Shown here piece after piece: positions 46,114 to 56,158 of a stretch of 64,000 bases of DNA (position 1 is the first letter of the stretch; each line of letters starts with the position of its first letter). Position numbers and translations under genes: made by a program. The notes beneath the pieces were generated by a model. It worked only from the letters and a program-made list of their open reading frames with translations. It was not told where the DNA came from and made no database searches. Source of the DNA: Davidsoniella eucalypti (taxonomy: Eukaryota; Ascomycota; Sordariomycetes; Microascales; Ceratocystidaceae); NCBI GenBank assembly GCA_004009845.1, contig RMBW01000024.1, positions 278,572-342,571 of the forward strand, given 5' to 3'.

Positions 46114-47295
46114 ATGAACCCCACATCGATCGAAGCCATCATCTCGGCACCTACAGACGACGATGCAGTGGCTAAGCCAGAGCCTGCAGTCATTTCTGCC
46201 GACGCGGAGTCTGGCGCCTCAGCGCTGGTCGCGTCGGCCGCTATCGACGACGACAAGATATATTATGCGTGCCCCTTTCTGATTTTCGACGGAAAGACAT
46301 ACGCCCGCTGTGCCACCATCATTCTGACTCGACTGCCCGCCGTCAAACAACACATCCAACGCTCCCATCTCGCGCCTGCCAACTGCTGTGAGACGTGTCT
46401 CAACACCTTCCCAAATGCCACAATCCGCGAGTCCCATCAAAGCACCTGTGACCGGCAGCCAACCGGACCAGTACGTGTCGTAAAACGTGACATTCTTCCT
46501 CAGCTCCTTAAGAAGACTAGGAAAGATGGCTCCGTTACCGCCACCGCGCTGTCCGACTCCCTCTCGGCAAAGAAAACGGAGAATGAGAGATATAAAGAGA
46601 TGTACCAAATGATATTCGATTGCCTGCCCCCCGACGACAGCTTCTGCCAAAATATCCCCTTCAGCAATTCTATCCAGATCAAGGCATGGAAAGCAACCTG
46701 GAACGACGTGTACACGAGAATGGTTGCAAGCCGTCTCGAACAAGTATTCAAGGAGGGGCGGAATTCCAGCTCGTTGGTCGAGGCTGCTTTAGCCGAGACA
46801 TCAGACATAGTGCACCAGTTTGTGCAGACTGTAGGCAGTACCATGAGTGTCCTTCCTATAGAACCGGCTCCACATCCAAGCAAACCTAACGTTGTAGCCG
46901 ACGAGGACGTGTTCATGTCACCTTCGGCCAAGAAACGCAAGATGGATCCGTCGTGCATGAATGACAGCATTGACGAAAGTGCACATTGGCCCGTCCTAAC
47001 AAAATCCCGCGTTTGCAGTCTGTATTCCAGCGCTCCTTCAAGCAAGTCATTGTCAGCATTAACGACAATAGCCGAGAAAAACGCCCTCGAGCTAAGCGGC
47101 GAAGAGCTGCGCAGAAGCCACGCACAGCTCAAGCTGCATGTGAAAGCTCTAGAACACACTGTCTCCTCAATGCAAACGGCCCTCCAAAACATAGTCAAGG
47201 CGGAAAAAGCCCGCGATATCAAGGACAAACTGGATAAAGCATCCCTTGATATTGATCGTGTGGACCAGATGAAACGCAAGCCCCTCCCGAGATAG
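46114..47295 (+). CDS. fungal C2H2-like zinc-finger protein
   Basis: Single exon, 393 residues. Two zinc-binding clusters near the N-terminus fit the fungus-specific C2H2-like pattern: C53-x12-C66-x13-H80-x4-H85 (CPFLIFDGKTYARC, HIQRSH) and C92-x2-C95-x12-H108-x3-C112 (CETC, H-Q-S-T-C). Between residues 150 and 215 there is a helical block (KTENERYKEMYQMIFDCLP). A basic nuclear-localisation-like run SPSAKKRKMD lies near residue 270. The C-terminal 80 residues form a coiled coil (LRRSHAQLKLHVKALEHTV). This set suggests a nuclear DNA- or protein-binding regulator, but many fungal members of this type have no known role. No introns. The spacer upstream contains the dispersed repeats. Confidence 0.75.
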   Translation: MNPTSIEAIISAPTDDDAVAKPEPAVISADAESGASALVASAAIDDDKIYYACPFLIFDGKTYARCATIILTRLPAVKQHIQRSHLAPANCCETCLNTFPNATIRESHQSTCDRQPTGPVRVVKRDILPQLLKKTRKDGSVTATALSDSLSAKKTENERYKEMYQMIFDCLPPDDSFCQNIPFSNSIQIKAWKATWNDVYTRMVASRLEQVFKEGRNSSSLVEAALAETSDIVHQFVQTVGSTMSVLPIEPAPHPSKPNVVADEDVFMSPSAKKRKMDPSCMNDSIDESAHWPVLTKSRVCSLYSSAPSSKSLSALTTIAEKNALELSGEELRRSHAQLKLHVKALEHTVSSMQTALQNIVKAEKARDIKDKLDKASLDIDRVDQMKRKPLPR

Positions 47296-48138
47296 CACTA
47301 GCACACCTACGTGACATGAGACAATGAGGCTCTTGATTGCCGTTCATTTGGTAACCGCCAACTCAACTCCCTTTTCCCTCTTCTTCTAGAATACACGTTT
47401 CAAAGACAGGCTAATAGATGTAATATGCCCGTATCTGCCATGTATGTCCCCTGCATTAGATAGTTCCTTTTTTATAATGTTTAGACAATTAACGTATATC
47501 TGTTTCTATAATAGACGCCATTTCATGTCTCTACCTGCACATATATCAGTATGTAATATTTATTAATCATCTGCAGGTGTAGAAGTATAAAACAAGATGT
47601 TACAATTTAGAGTGACAAACATATTTGTATATAGAAAGTTTCTAAAGGTTGCTATGGTCCTGATATGCCAAGAATCAATAAACCGTAGGTAATTAATGCA
47701 AATGAAGAAGACAAAAAATTATAAAGATGAAAGCAAAAATATAAGAAATCCAATTGTTAGGAGCGGTGGGTCTATATGCCGCACTATATATACACTGTGT
47801 TTGTACGACAACATTGTTATTGTCGGTAATGAGATCGATTATTATGGGTTGGCTACAATAGCAATGACTCGGAGCAAAGAAATACACAAGACGACACGAT
47901 GGAAGCTTCGCAATGTAAAACAGGTGAAGGAGATTCGAGATAATACGGAATTCGATTGTGAAGTGCCACAGTATAGTCGGGATTAAGCGAGAGAGAGAGA
48001 GAGTAGCTATATTCTAGATATACTGGATAGCTTGCTGGTATTGGCCAAACACAGTAGCTGGTGTCGTGCTGTCAATAGAAATGAGATGGATGGACTCACC
48101 GCCTTTCGATTATGAAGATTAGAAAATGCGCTGGTTGA
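47296..48138. other. AT-rich spacer
   Basis: 840 bp. A 96-codon frame at 47696-47986 (+) is Lys-rich at its start and shows no motif. A GA microsatellite lies near 47988-48003. No supported gene. Confidence 0.5.
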
Positions 48139-48429
48139 TTAGGCGACCGCACCAAGCCTAAAATTCCATCCGACGACGCGCCGAGCTCGACTCATGGCTG
48201 GTGATGGTGGGCGGCTATAATCGGTATGGCGATGCGTGATAACCTGGTTCTCGTTACCGGATGGCGCCGGGGGCGTTCCATCACCACATACTAGATATTC
48301 ATGGGATGGGTAAGTTGGGCTTGGAGCTTCGATAATGAGCTCTAATATTTGGTTGGTGATCTGAGTATGCCCAGCTGGAAGTTGGGCTTGACCATCAGGG
48401 CTATCGCGCAGAAGTTGACGAGCTGACAT
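48139..48429 (-). CDS. 96-residue hypothetical protein
   Basis: ATG-started frame with mixed, non-repetitive composition (MSARQLLRDSPDGQAQLPAG, TNQILELIIEAPSP, SHEYLVCGDGTPP, SRPPSPAMSRARRV). The frame is richer in GC than its flanks, which points to coding. No family is recognised. It may be a single-exon secondary gene or part of a larger transcript. Confidence 0.35.
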   Translation of the reverse strand: MSARQLLRDSPDGQAQLPAGHTQITNQILELIIEAPSPTYPSHEYLVCGDGTPPAPSGNENQVITHRHTDYSRPPSPAMSRARRVVGWNFRLGAVA

Positions 48430-49569
48430 TTAGAATAGCGAGCGGCGTGATGTCTTTTTCGTGGTCTCAATTGACTACTCCGTGGGCTGTAAAGAGCAGG
48501 CGTGAGAAGTAGTCAAGTCATGTGCAAAAGGTATAATGGCTGTAAGATGAGCAATGCAGTAAAGTTGCTTTATGTTTGCAGGAAGGACCAATCAACCGAT
48601 TAGCTTGCTATGTCCTAAGTCGTCACATATATATTATAGTGACTGTAGAAGGTGCGTACTTTGTAGGTTCTTTACAGGCCCTTTGCAGGTTCTTTGTAGG
48701 TTCTTTGCTTTGGAACGTGGCTTTCGGTCACTCGACCCGTTTACGCAAACTCATTCTCAGTCACGTCATGTCAATCAAAATGTGAGAAGTACCTTGTGGA
48801 AAACCATATAACTATATGTACTTATATATAGGTGACTCACGTTCAGCTGGTTTCATGGTACATATATACATCATCGACCTAACATCTGTCTCTTTGACTC
48901 TATGATAAAACGTGATAAGAGCATTTGCACCATGTGAAGTCCAGTAGGTTTAGTTAGAATTGATAGCCTATGTTTGTTAAGTTAGGCCTCAAATACAGGC
49001 TCATGTACGAAAATAAGCAGTCTTTTCTTTTATGAGGGCTAGTATACTCTACTGAAGATATTCCGACAAATGTTTATATTTTAAAGGTGCAAAGTCTTGT
49101 AGGAAATTGTAAACAAAGCCCTTTTGAGGTTATACAGTAACACCAAAAGATGCTTCAATGTTTATGAAACGGGATTGACTGTAGAGTCAAACAATGTTTT
49201 ATTCTAGGTGACATAGGCAAAACAATATAAATTTAAACAATAAACAAACAAAGGCTCTTTGAAGATATAGATACTCAAAGAATCTTTTGTATGCATGAAG
49301 GATCTCGAGAACAAAGACAAGTCACTACCATGCTAAAGGCGTCAGGCATGGATTTGGGTATAAATAACAGAGGCCGTCCTCTGTTATGGACACTGATATA
49401 TTGTACTTTTCTCACTCAAGTATATTACATTCCGATCTATTATCTATACAGATATACCGATATTCGTCACATCTTCATATAAGATTCATCAAATCACATC
49501 ACACATACCCATACTCACACTCAGTCTCTCTCTGATAACTCACTTTTCAAAAAACAACCTACACCTAAA
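48430..49569. other. spacer with tandem repeat
   Basis: 1.1 kb. It has an 11-bp tandem array at 48663-48706, then AT-rich DNA. The right end is the promoter of the 63-codon gene: TATAAATA at 49359-49366 and a CT/CA-rich leader just before the ATG. Confidence 0.55.
48663..48706 (+). repeat. 11-bp tandem repeat, four units
   Basis: Units GTAGGTTCTTT, ACAGGCCCTTT, GCAGGTTCTTT and GTAGGTTCTTT follow each other without gap. Confidence 0.8.
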
Positions 49570-49761
49570 ATGCCTTCCAATACATTCCTGGCCCAAACCT
49601 CTGGAACCAATTCTGGAACTTCCAACACTAAGCCTACTAGTACCAAGCCAGTTGTCGGTACGGATGTGCCTCGTACTTCCAGTACTAAGGGATATTTTCA
49701 CAACTGGGAGTCACACGTTCTGAACGACCCTTCCGCGTACGGCTACGGTGCTAAGCGTTAA
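49570..49761 (+). CDS. 63-residue small hydrophilic protein
   Basis: ATG preceded by a good fungal leader (CTACACCTAAAATG) and a TATA box about 205 bp upstream. The N-terminal half is Ser/Thr/Asn/Gly-rich (SGTNSGTSNTKPTSTKP). The second half looks conserved (GYFHNWESHVLNDPSAYGYG) and ends in AKR. The frame has C-biased codons, suggesting good expression. No signal peptide or TM, so it is probably cytosolic and possibly stress-related; that is only an inference from its size, composition and promoter type. Confidence 0.55.
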   Translation: MPSNTFLAQTSGTNSGTSNTKPTSTKPVVGTDVPRTSSTKGYFHNWESHVLNDPSAYGYGAKR

Positions 49762-50041
49762 GTGCTAGCCGCTAAAATCTTTAAACAAAGTGAGTATCTA
49801 AATACACTTATCTGGATGGAATCAAGGACGACCCTACTATGTAACAACTACAGCTTTCCAACGACAGCCGCATGAGCCTGCTTTTTTTCCATGATGCTTC
49901 GATCGTTAGTCTAAAAATAGACCTCCATTCAACCACATGATATTTACTTGATATATTTACACAGCGTAATATACTTTTTTCTTAACTCTTTCCTATATTC
50001 CAGCTCCCTTCTGTGAAAACTGACGTAATTTACTATAATGT
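49762..50041. other. short spacer
   Basis: 280 bp to the LINE target site, including a possible 3' UTR intron donor (AAAGTGAGTATCT) near 49789. Nothing else. Confidence 0.4.
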
Positions 50042-50054
50042 ATGTACATAGACG
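50042..50054 (+). repeat. target-site duplication, left
   Basis: ATGTACATAGACG, repeated perfectly at 51378-51390 on the other side of the LINE remnant. Confidence 0.8.
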
Positions 50055-51377
50055 AGTAAAGGTCTACGCGCTCGTCAGACCTCTCGCCGCAATGCGCGAG
50101 AATGTCCGCGAAGGACACCTAACCACTTTGGACTCCCTTGTCCAAAATATTGCCCTCGGGACCACCGGGTTGCAGGGAAGTAAACCTAAACGAGCAGCTC
50201 AGCCTGCTCCGGCCCCCAGTAAAGCCGAACTCCAAACCTCCCCCCGCCGGTTCCAGGATCAGCTTGTCCCACCAAACGCCGCCAAACCTCAAAGAGCTTC
50301 GCAAGAAGCATCGAAAGGAAGGCCCAGGAGTTTGGAAAGGTTGCTTCCACCATCTCGGCGGGTCGAGCCACCGACTTGAGCTCACTAGGAGCCCCCACTG
50401 CCAACGCGAGTTCGTCGAACTCTTTCACTCCCCTCGTCGAGATAGAGATAAATAGTGATGAAGTATCTACCAAGCTATGCTCAACAACATATCCCCCTTT
50501 GACATAGTGGTATACTCAAATGGCACCAAACAAGCGAATGGTCTTACCGGTGCTGGAGCCTCTGTATGGTCTCAGTAGGAATATCCCTAGGAGAGAACTA
50601 CGAGGTGTATGATGCTGAGATTCGAGGGGCCCTATTAGGCTTAAAGAGGGCTTTCTCCTCCTACACAAAGATTTGGGCTACGGACGTCTGGATTATTCTA
50701 GACAACCAAAAAGCCTCAGAAGTCCTGCTGGACTTTGATCCTACTATCACCTCGCAGCCCGAGATCCTGGAGTTCCGGCGACTCGCAGTTGCTTGACCAC
50801 TACGAAGAATCTCGCACCCGGGCCGAGTTCAAGTTCTTTGGTGCTCTAGGCACATTGGAATCGGGGGAAACGAACAAGCCGACACCCTCGCTAAAGAAGC
50901 CTGCCTTCACGCGCCCGACTTTCCGAAGGTGTCGCTGTCAGGCGCCAAGAGAGCCGTCAAGCGACGGTTCCAACTAAAAGCCGCCGAATGGTGGCAAAGA
51001 GTAGCTCCACCCCTTTATAGGGAACTGGAGATTCCATGGCCTAAGGGCCCTCCCGATACTTCAGTGTCGAACTCAACATGGTGACTTCAAGGCCTACCAC
51101 AAAAAGTTCCAACACACTGATGCACATGTCTCATGCGCCTGCGGGCTCCCAAAGAGTCCCGTCCATTTCATAAGGTGCCCTATAGCCCGGCACAGATACT
51201 CCTGCTTGGGTCGTAACCGCAGCCTCGGAACCCTAGACTTTGTTCTTGGGACTCCGCGGGGTGCTTCGGCTCTCAACCTTCCTCCGAAAGACACAATTTC
51301 TTGAAGACTTGTGCCCTCTTCGGCCTCCTTTTCCGCTGCACAGCGCCCACCGTACAAAAACTCCAAAAACTCCAAAA
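50055..51377 (+). mobile_element. internally deleted LINE (non-LTR) retrotransposon, Tad-like
   Basis: 1323 bp between two perfect 13-bp direct repeats. The left 400 bp hold a 113-codon frame (50038-50379) with a Gln/Pro/Ala-basic character (SKPKRAAQPAPAPSK), compatible with an ORF1 start. The right 880 bp hold an RNase H domain and a C-terminal zinc knuckle typical of fungal LINE polyproteins. The reverse transcriptase and endonuclease between them are absent. The 3' end is a short A-rich repeat tail (CTCCAAAAACTCCAAAAA) directly before the right repeat, as expected for target-primed reverse transcription. GC content is higher than the flanks. Confidence 0.85.
50501..51275 (+). pseudogene. 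LINE RNase H domain and zinc-knuckle tail, broken
   Basis: Reads DIVVYSNGTKQANGLTGAG, then a TAG. In a second frame it continues with EVYDAEIRGALLGLKRAF and WIILDNQKASEVLL, stop, then GGNEQADTLAKEACLHAPDF in a third. The tail is SCACGLPKSPVHFIRC, the C-x-C...H-x3-C knuckle. The order and motifs are those of the LINE-encoded RNase H region. The first catalytic Asp (normally in a DGS turn) is Asn here. At least three frame breaks or stops make it non-functional. Confidence 0.8.
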
Positions 51378-51390
51378 ATGTACATAGACG
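51378..51390 (+). repeat. target-site duplication, right
   Basis: ATGTACATAGACG, identical to 50042-50054, immediately after the A-rich 3' tail of the LINE. Confidence 0.8.
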
Positions 51391-51552
51391 TCAATATTTG
51401 AGTACCCCACTATTGGTATGCAGAATAGCAGATCTAAGGTGCTCAAAAAAAAGTCATCTTGTTTTATTCCTTTGCGCTTCAAATTTAGAATCGCTTTTCT
51501 ATCTTCCCTAAAAGTTCAAGATATACTTGAACCTATTATATATCTTCACATT

Positions 51553-53872
51553 ATGGAACCCGCCGAATCTAGAGCAAGTGAGGCCCCCGAGCCAGCCGCT
51601 AAGCGCATCAAAACCGATGCGGTTTCCAACGGCGATGAGCCCGTGGTATTTGCGTCGTCCATAAACGATTCGATCGTCGCCTCTACATCTGAAGCTACTT
51701 CTACTACAGTTTCTACCGACAAGCCCCTGGAAGACAATAACGGACATGTTAATGGTCGTAGACAGGACCAGTGTGACACTGGAGTTGCGCCCATCAAGGC
51801 TGAGTAAGTTCGCCTGGTTTTAGTATTGGTGCACGGCTTGAGGTCATGAGCTTCTTAACTGGCTAACCACGGCTTTTCGATATAGGTATCTTCTCACTGG
51901 TGCCGATGCCTCCAGAGTAGCTGCTGGTGCTATCGACTACGATCTTGCCGAAGGCCGCGACGATGATGGCGGCGGTGACAGCCGAGGAAACAACAAGAAG
52001 GGCAAAGACAAGCGCAAGAAGAACACCGGCCAGAATACAGACCGTTTCTTCGGAGCCACTGGTGATGCCAACCCGCTATGCAACAGCCGGGCTTTCTACT
52101 CCGAGTTCTCGCCCCGTGAGTGTCGTTTCGGTGATAGCTGCAAGCGTGGCCACGATTTGCGCAAGTATATGGACGAGATCCGACGCCCCGATATCGAAGC
52201 CTTTGACGGCATTTGCCCCGTGTTTGAGACGTACGGAAACTGCACATCTGGCTGGAAGTGTCGCTTCGTGAAAAGTCACATGGACGAGATTACCCGTGAG
52301 GATGGGCGCAAAGAACTTATCCTACTCAGAAAGGCTGAGGACGGCAAGAAGGTGCCCATTGATAACACTCACGATCAGGAGAATGAGGACATCCGCCGTG
52401 GCACTGTTAATGTTGTTTCTGCCAAAGACAAGATCAATTTGTCCCGGCGCCGTGTCGATATGGACGATATTGAAAAGTATGTCAAGTGGATCGACAACGA
52501 AGGCCGCCTCAATAACGAGTTCCAAAACCGCCGCAAGAAGGAGGAGGAGGCCGAAGTTCAGAAGGATCTCAGCGCTCAGTACGTTGAGCCGCCACTTCTA
52601 CCTTCAGAGAAGCGTCGCCTTTACTTTGGCGCCGAAACACCCGTTGTTGCTCCCCTAACTACACAGGGAAACCTCCCCTTCCGTCGTCTGGCTGTTGAGT
52701 TAGGCGCCGAGTTCACATACTCCGAGATGGCTCTTAGCAGGCCACTTGTTCAAGGCGTCAAGTCCGACTGGTCGCTAATGCGCGCGCACGAGACAGAAGC
52801 AACGCCTCCACGGGTGCGCCTAGACTCCCAGAACATTGTTTTCGATTACGACAATTCAAAGGACATGCGCTTCGGTGCACAGATCTCGGGCAATGCGCCG
52901 TGGCAAGTTATCAAGGCAGCATTCGCCCTGAATCGCTTCTGTGATCGTCTACGTGTCATCGACCTCAACTGCGGCTGCCCCGTTGACTCGCAGTACCAGA
53001 CTGGCTGTGGCGCAGCACTACTCGAGGCGCCGGCCAAGATCGAGCGCATGGTGCGTGGCATGAACGCCGCGTCAGGTGACATCCCCGTGACGGCAAAGAT
53101 CCGCACGGGCGTCAAGAACAACCGCCGTGTAGCGGCACAAGTGCTGGGTCGCCTGGCCTTTGGCGGTGCCGAGCATCGTGAGCGTCTTGGTGCCCCTGGT
53201 TGCGCGGCTGTCACTCTACATGGCCGTAGTCGGGAGCAACGCTATCTGAAGCGGGCTGACTGGAACTATATCCGCGATTGCGGGGGTATCGTAGAAGACT
53301 ACAATGAGCAGTTAGGAAATCTGCAGGATACCATCCGTGAGCCAGACGAGCGTACGCTACCCAACGCCAAGGGTGGCCGTCTGTTCTTCCTGGGTAACGG
53401 TGACTGCTACTCGCACGAGGAGTACCACGACCACGTGACCAACGGCAAGGTCGACTCGGTGATGATTGGCCGCGGTGCACTGATCAAGCCGTGGCTATTC
53501 GAGGAGATTCGCGCCGGCCAGTACCTAGACAAGTCGGCGACGGAGCGTCTCGACTACGTTGGCAAGTTCGTCAAGTACGGCTTAGATGCATGGGGCTCGG
53601 ACGAGCATGGTGTCAACTACACGCGGCGGTTCCTGCTTGAGTGGCTAAGCTTCACGCAAAGATACATTCCTGTGGGCATTCTAGAGCGGCTTCCGCCTTG
53701 CCTTAACGACCGCCCACCCCCATTCAAGGGCCGTAACGAGCTAGAGACGTTGCTGGCTAGCGGTGATAGCCGTGATTGGATCAAGATCTCGGAGATGTTC
53801 TTGGGCCCGGCACCGGAGACGTTCCGGTTTACGCCGAAGCATAAGAGTCATGCATACGAAGTTCAGGGCTAG
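51553..53872 (+). CDS. DUS3: tRNA-dihydrouridine(47) synthase Dus3
   Basis: Two exons (51553-51803, 51886-53872), 745 residues (yeast Dus3 is about 670). It reduces uridine 47 in the tRNA variable loop to dihydrouridine, using FMN and NADPH. After an acidic, Ser/Thr-rich N-terminus with AKRIKTD come two CCCH zinc fingers unique to Dus3: CNSRAFYSEF with CRFGDSCKRGH (about residues 149-172) and CPVFETYGNC with CRFVKSH. The FMN-binding TIM barrel follows: LPFRRLAVELGAEFTYSEMA, GAQISGNAPWQVIKAA, VIDLNCGCPVDSQYQTGCGA, IPVTAKIRTGVKNN, VTLHGRSREQRY, VDSVMIGRGALIKPWLF. All motif blocks are intact. The start is the first ATG giving a sensible N-terminus; a longer upstream frame runs into repeat-derived sequence. 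The LINE right repeat lies only 160 bp upstream. Confidence 0.95.
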
Positions 53873-54355
53873 AAACGGAAAGATAAAAAGTAAGATAGCA
53901 TAGCATATTATATTCATCACAACTAAGCATACTTCACTTCTTCGATTGCTTGTGTCACATCGTCAGTTGGCGACTACCTATCATACCCACTATAATCTAG
54001 TGCTACTATGCCCAGCAACTCAAAAATACAGCGCCTATGGCGGGGTTAAATGGGCCCTGTACGATATCTTATTTGCAACCCACCTAGTCAGCCTTGCTAG
54101 TTTTTTTCCATTCCCTACCATATTTTGAGCTTGATGAATCAGACTAGATTAGTATCAATTGCCAAATAGCTTGACAAACCTCATCGCAAACACTCTTATC
54201 TTCGTATATTCGTTTTTCCTTTCCCTTCGTTCTGAATTTTACTTAATACTGCGACACCAAGCATCCCATCAATAACAGAGCTCCAACCACGGCCTAACGC
54301 GCATCATCTTCCATAACGGTCTCTTCTTCTCGCCGCCCGACAAAAGCCCGTCGCA
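53873..54355. other. spacer DUS3 - PSY4
   Basis: 480 bp. The right part is a pyrimidine-rich 5' leader (CTCTTCTTCTCGCCGCCCGA). No gene is seen. Confidence 0.5.
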
Positions 54356-55806
54356 ATGGCACCCTCACCCTCTGAAGGGTCCGCTAAGGATACTGAGATT
54401 CTGCGCCGGCTCGCCGCCAACCAGGGCATCCAAGCGTATAGCTTCCCTCTATTCTTCTCTCTTCTTTGACATCGGCATAGACTAACCCTACTATGCTTTT
54501 ATCAGCTATGACGTCTTCGATTCGCCGAAAGCATGGATCGTCTTCCGCGATAACCTCTTCGAGCGCATTCTTCATGTAGGCCGACTAAGTACGACTACTC
54601 TGTTCATATCAAGTTCTAACGCTTTCTCTTACACAGATCTCTATCACCCAATTCACAGCGCCATTTTTAACTGGAGACAAAGTTCCCGTGCGCGACCTTC
54701 TTCCTGAACAATTAAGTTCCGACTCGGACACCCCCAAGAACAAATATGCCGAGCCTTCAATACGTCAATCGTCGCATCTACTGCCTTATCCTATCGTTGA
54801 ACAGCTTAAGGAAATCTACAATACCCTGCAAGAGTTCGAGTCTGAGCCACCACACACCTTCCAGCGTCTAGCGGAGCTCGTTCTCGATCCGAAGCGCCAC
54901 TACCGACACCTGGTGCCATGGTTACACGCCCTAGACCGCGTCGTCCATGTGACCTCGGGCATGACGACTTATCCATTACCACCTGTAGTGGCCGTTCCGT
55001 TTGGAGGTGCCACAGGCTCCGAGGCAAACTCGACTTCATGGGGTGCTTCTACGCAAACCATTAATCCTGGTTCCGATGAGGCCCTAGGTGGAGCTTTGTT
55101 GACACCCATTCCGTGGTTACCGGTCAATGGAAGCGAAGAAGGCGATGAAGACTTGGATATGGATGCCGCAGCACAGTCGGATAGTCCGACCACCAGCAAC
55201 GGTACGGATGGTGGCAACAACGGACCGGAGATTCGCACACAGAGCACGACGACCATTGACGGACCCAACGGCATCGGTCGTATTGAGACTGTCACTATTA
55301 GCCTACATGGCATGTCCTCCATGACGACCCGATCCGCAACCAACACGTCTATACGACCATCCGACGCAGACCGAGATGGCGAGGGAGAAGAGGACTACGA
55401 AAACACCGAACATCTACGCGGGCCAACCGAAGTAGGCGCAGCCGACATTGGCCCACAGAGCGCCAGTATTTCGGCCGCCATGAGCCATGGCGGAGAAATG
55501 CGAGTACAGGATATCGACTACGATAGAGCCGTTGGGCGCAAGCATGACGAAGACGATGCAGAGAGCAGAGCGTTAGAAGATGATGAGATGGACGACGTTG
55601 AAACGATGTCTAAGCGTGACCCCGACGAGGAAATGCAGGACGATGTGCCGCCTAAAAAGATCAAGGAGGACACTCAAGATACAGACACGGATGAAGACAG
55701 CAAGAAGTCGGAAGATGACGCCGAAAAAGACAAGAAGACTGATGGGGAGTCAACGGAAAAAGTCGATGACAAAGACGAAGGTTCGGAGAAACCGGCTGCG
55801 TCGTAG
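54356..55806 (+). CDS. PSY4: protein phosphatase 4 regulatory subunit 2
   Basis: Three exons (54356-54435, 54506-54575, 54637-55806), 439 residues. PP4R2 (yeast Psy4) joins the PP4 catalytic subunit and R3 in a complex that reverses H2A phosphorylation and controls checkpoint recovery. The N-terminal 130 residues match the PPP4R2 domain: SPKAWIVFRDNLFERILHIS, FTAPFLTGD, LPYPIVEQLKEIYNTL, FQRLAELVLDPKRHYRHL, LHALDRVVHVTS. After that the sequence becomes disordered and acidic (EEGDEDLDMD, EDDEMDDVETM), with a Lys/Glu/Asp-rich tail (DTDTDEDSKKSEDDAEKD), as in other PP4R2 proteins. The first two exons are very short, and the start was fixed by this splice model. It is a good candidate but rests on domain recall, not alignment. 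Confidence 0.85.
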
Positions 55807-56158
55807 ATCGACACGGTGATGGATCTGGATGATCTAGACTCTATTAGATTGTTGTCAGTAAACTAACGAAGCTCTGTAATGAATAATTATGAATATCGAG
55901 GTCGATATGAAATAGGGTTAGGGTTGTGGAATAACCACACATACTCGGTGAATCTTCGAACTAAGTATTTTTGTCCATGCGATGAACGTCTTTAAATTTT
56001 ATGTTGCTACTATTTTGAATGCATTTCCTAGTTTCTGAAATGTGGTTGAAGCAATTTATATAGATCTATTAGCTACGTTGGGAGTACTTGTCCCCCCCCC
56101 AAAACTATTTTCCTTCTTGTCCTCTTGACACGACGAGGCTACCAGCAATATCTCGACC
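55807..56158. other. spacer with telobox and C-run
   Basis: 350 bp. TAGGGTTAGGGTTG at 55913-55926 is two telomere-type repeats; C9 lies at 56092-56100, about 60 bp before the next ATG. No gene. Confidence 0.6.
55913..55926 (+). promoter_or_regulatory. telobox-like element
   Basis: TAGGGTTAGGGTTG, two tandem telomeric repeat units in the intergenic region upstream of GPI19. Telobox motifs bind Myb-type factors (Tbf1-like) in fungi. It could be regulatory or an interstitial scar. Confidence 0.4.

Noticed and set aside
47696..47986. 96-codon Lys-rich frame
   Set aside because: AT-rich composition equal to flanks and no recognisable protein pattern beyond a weak C-terminal stretch.
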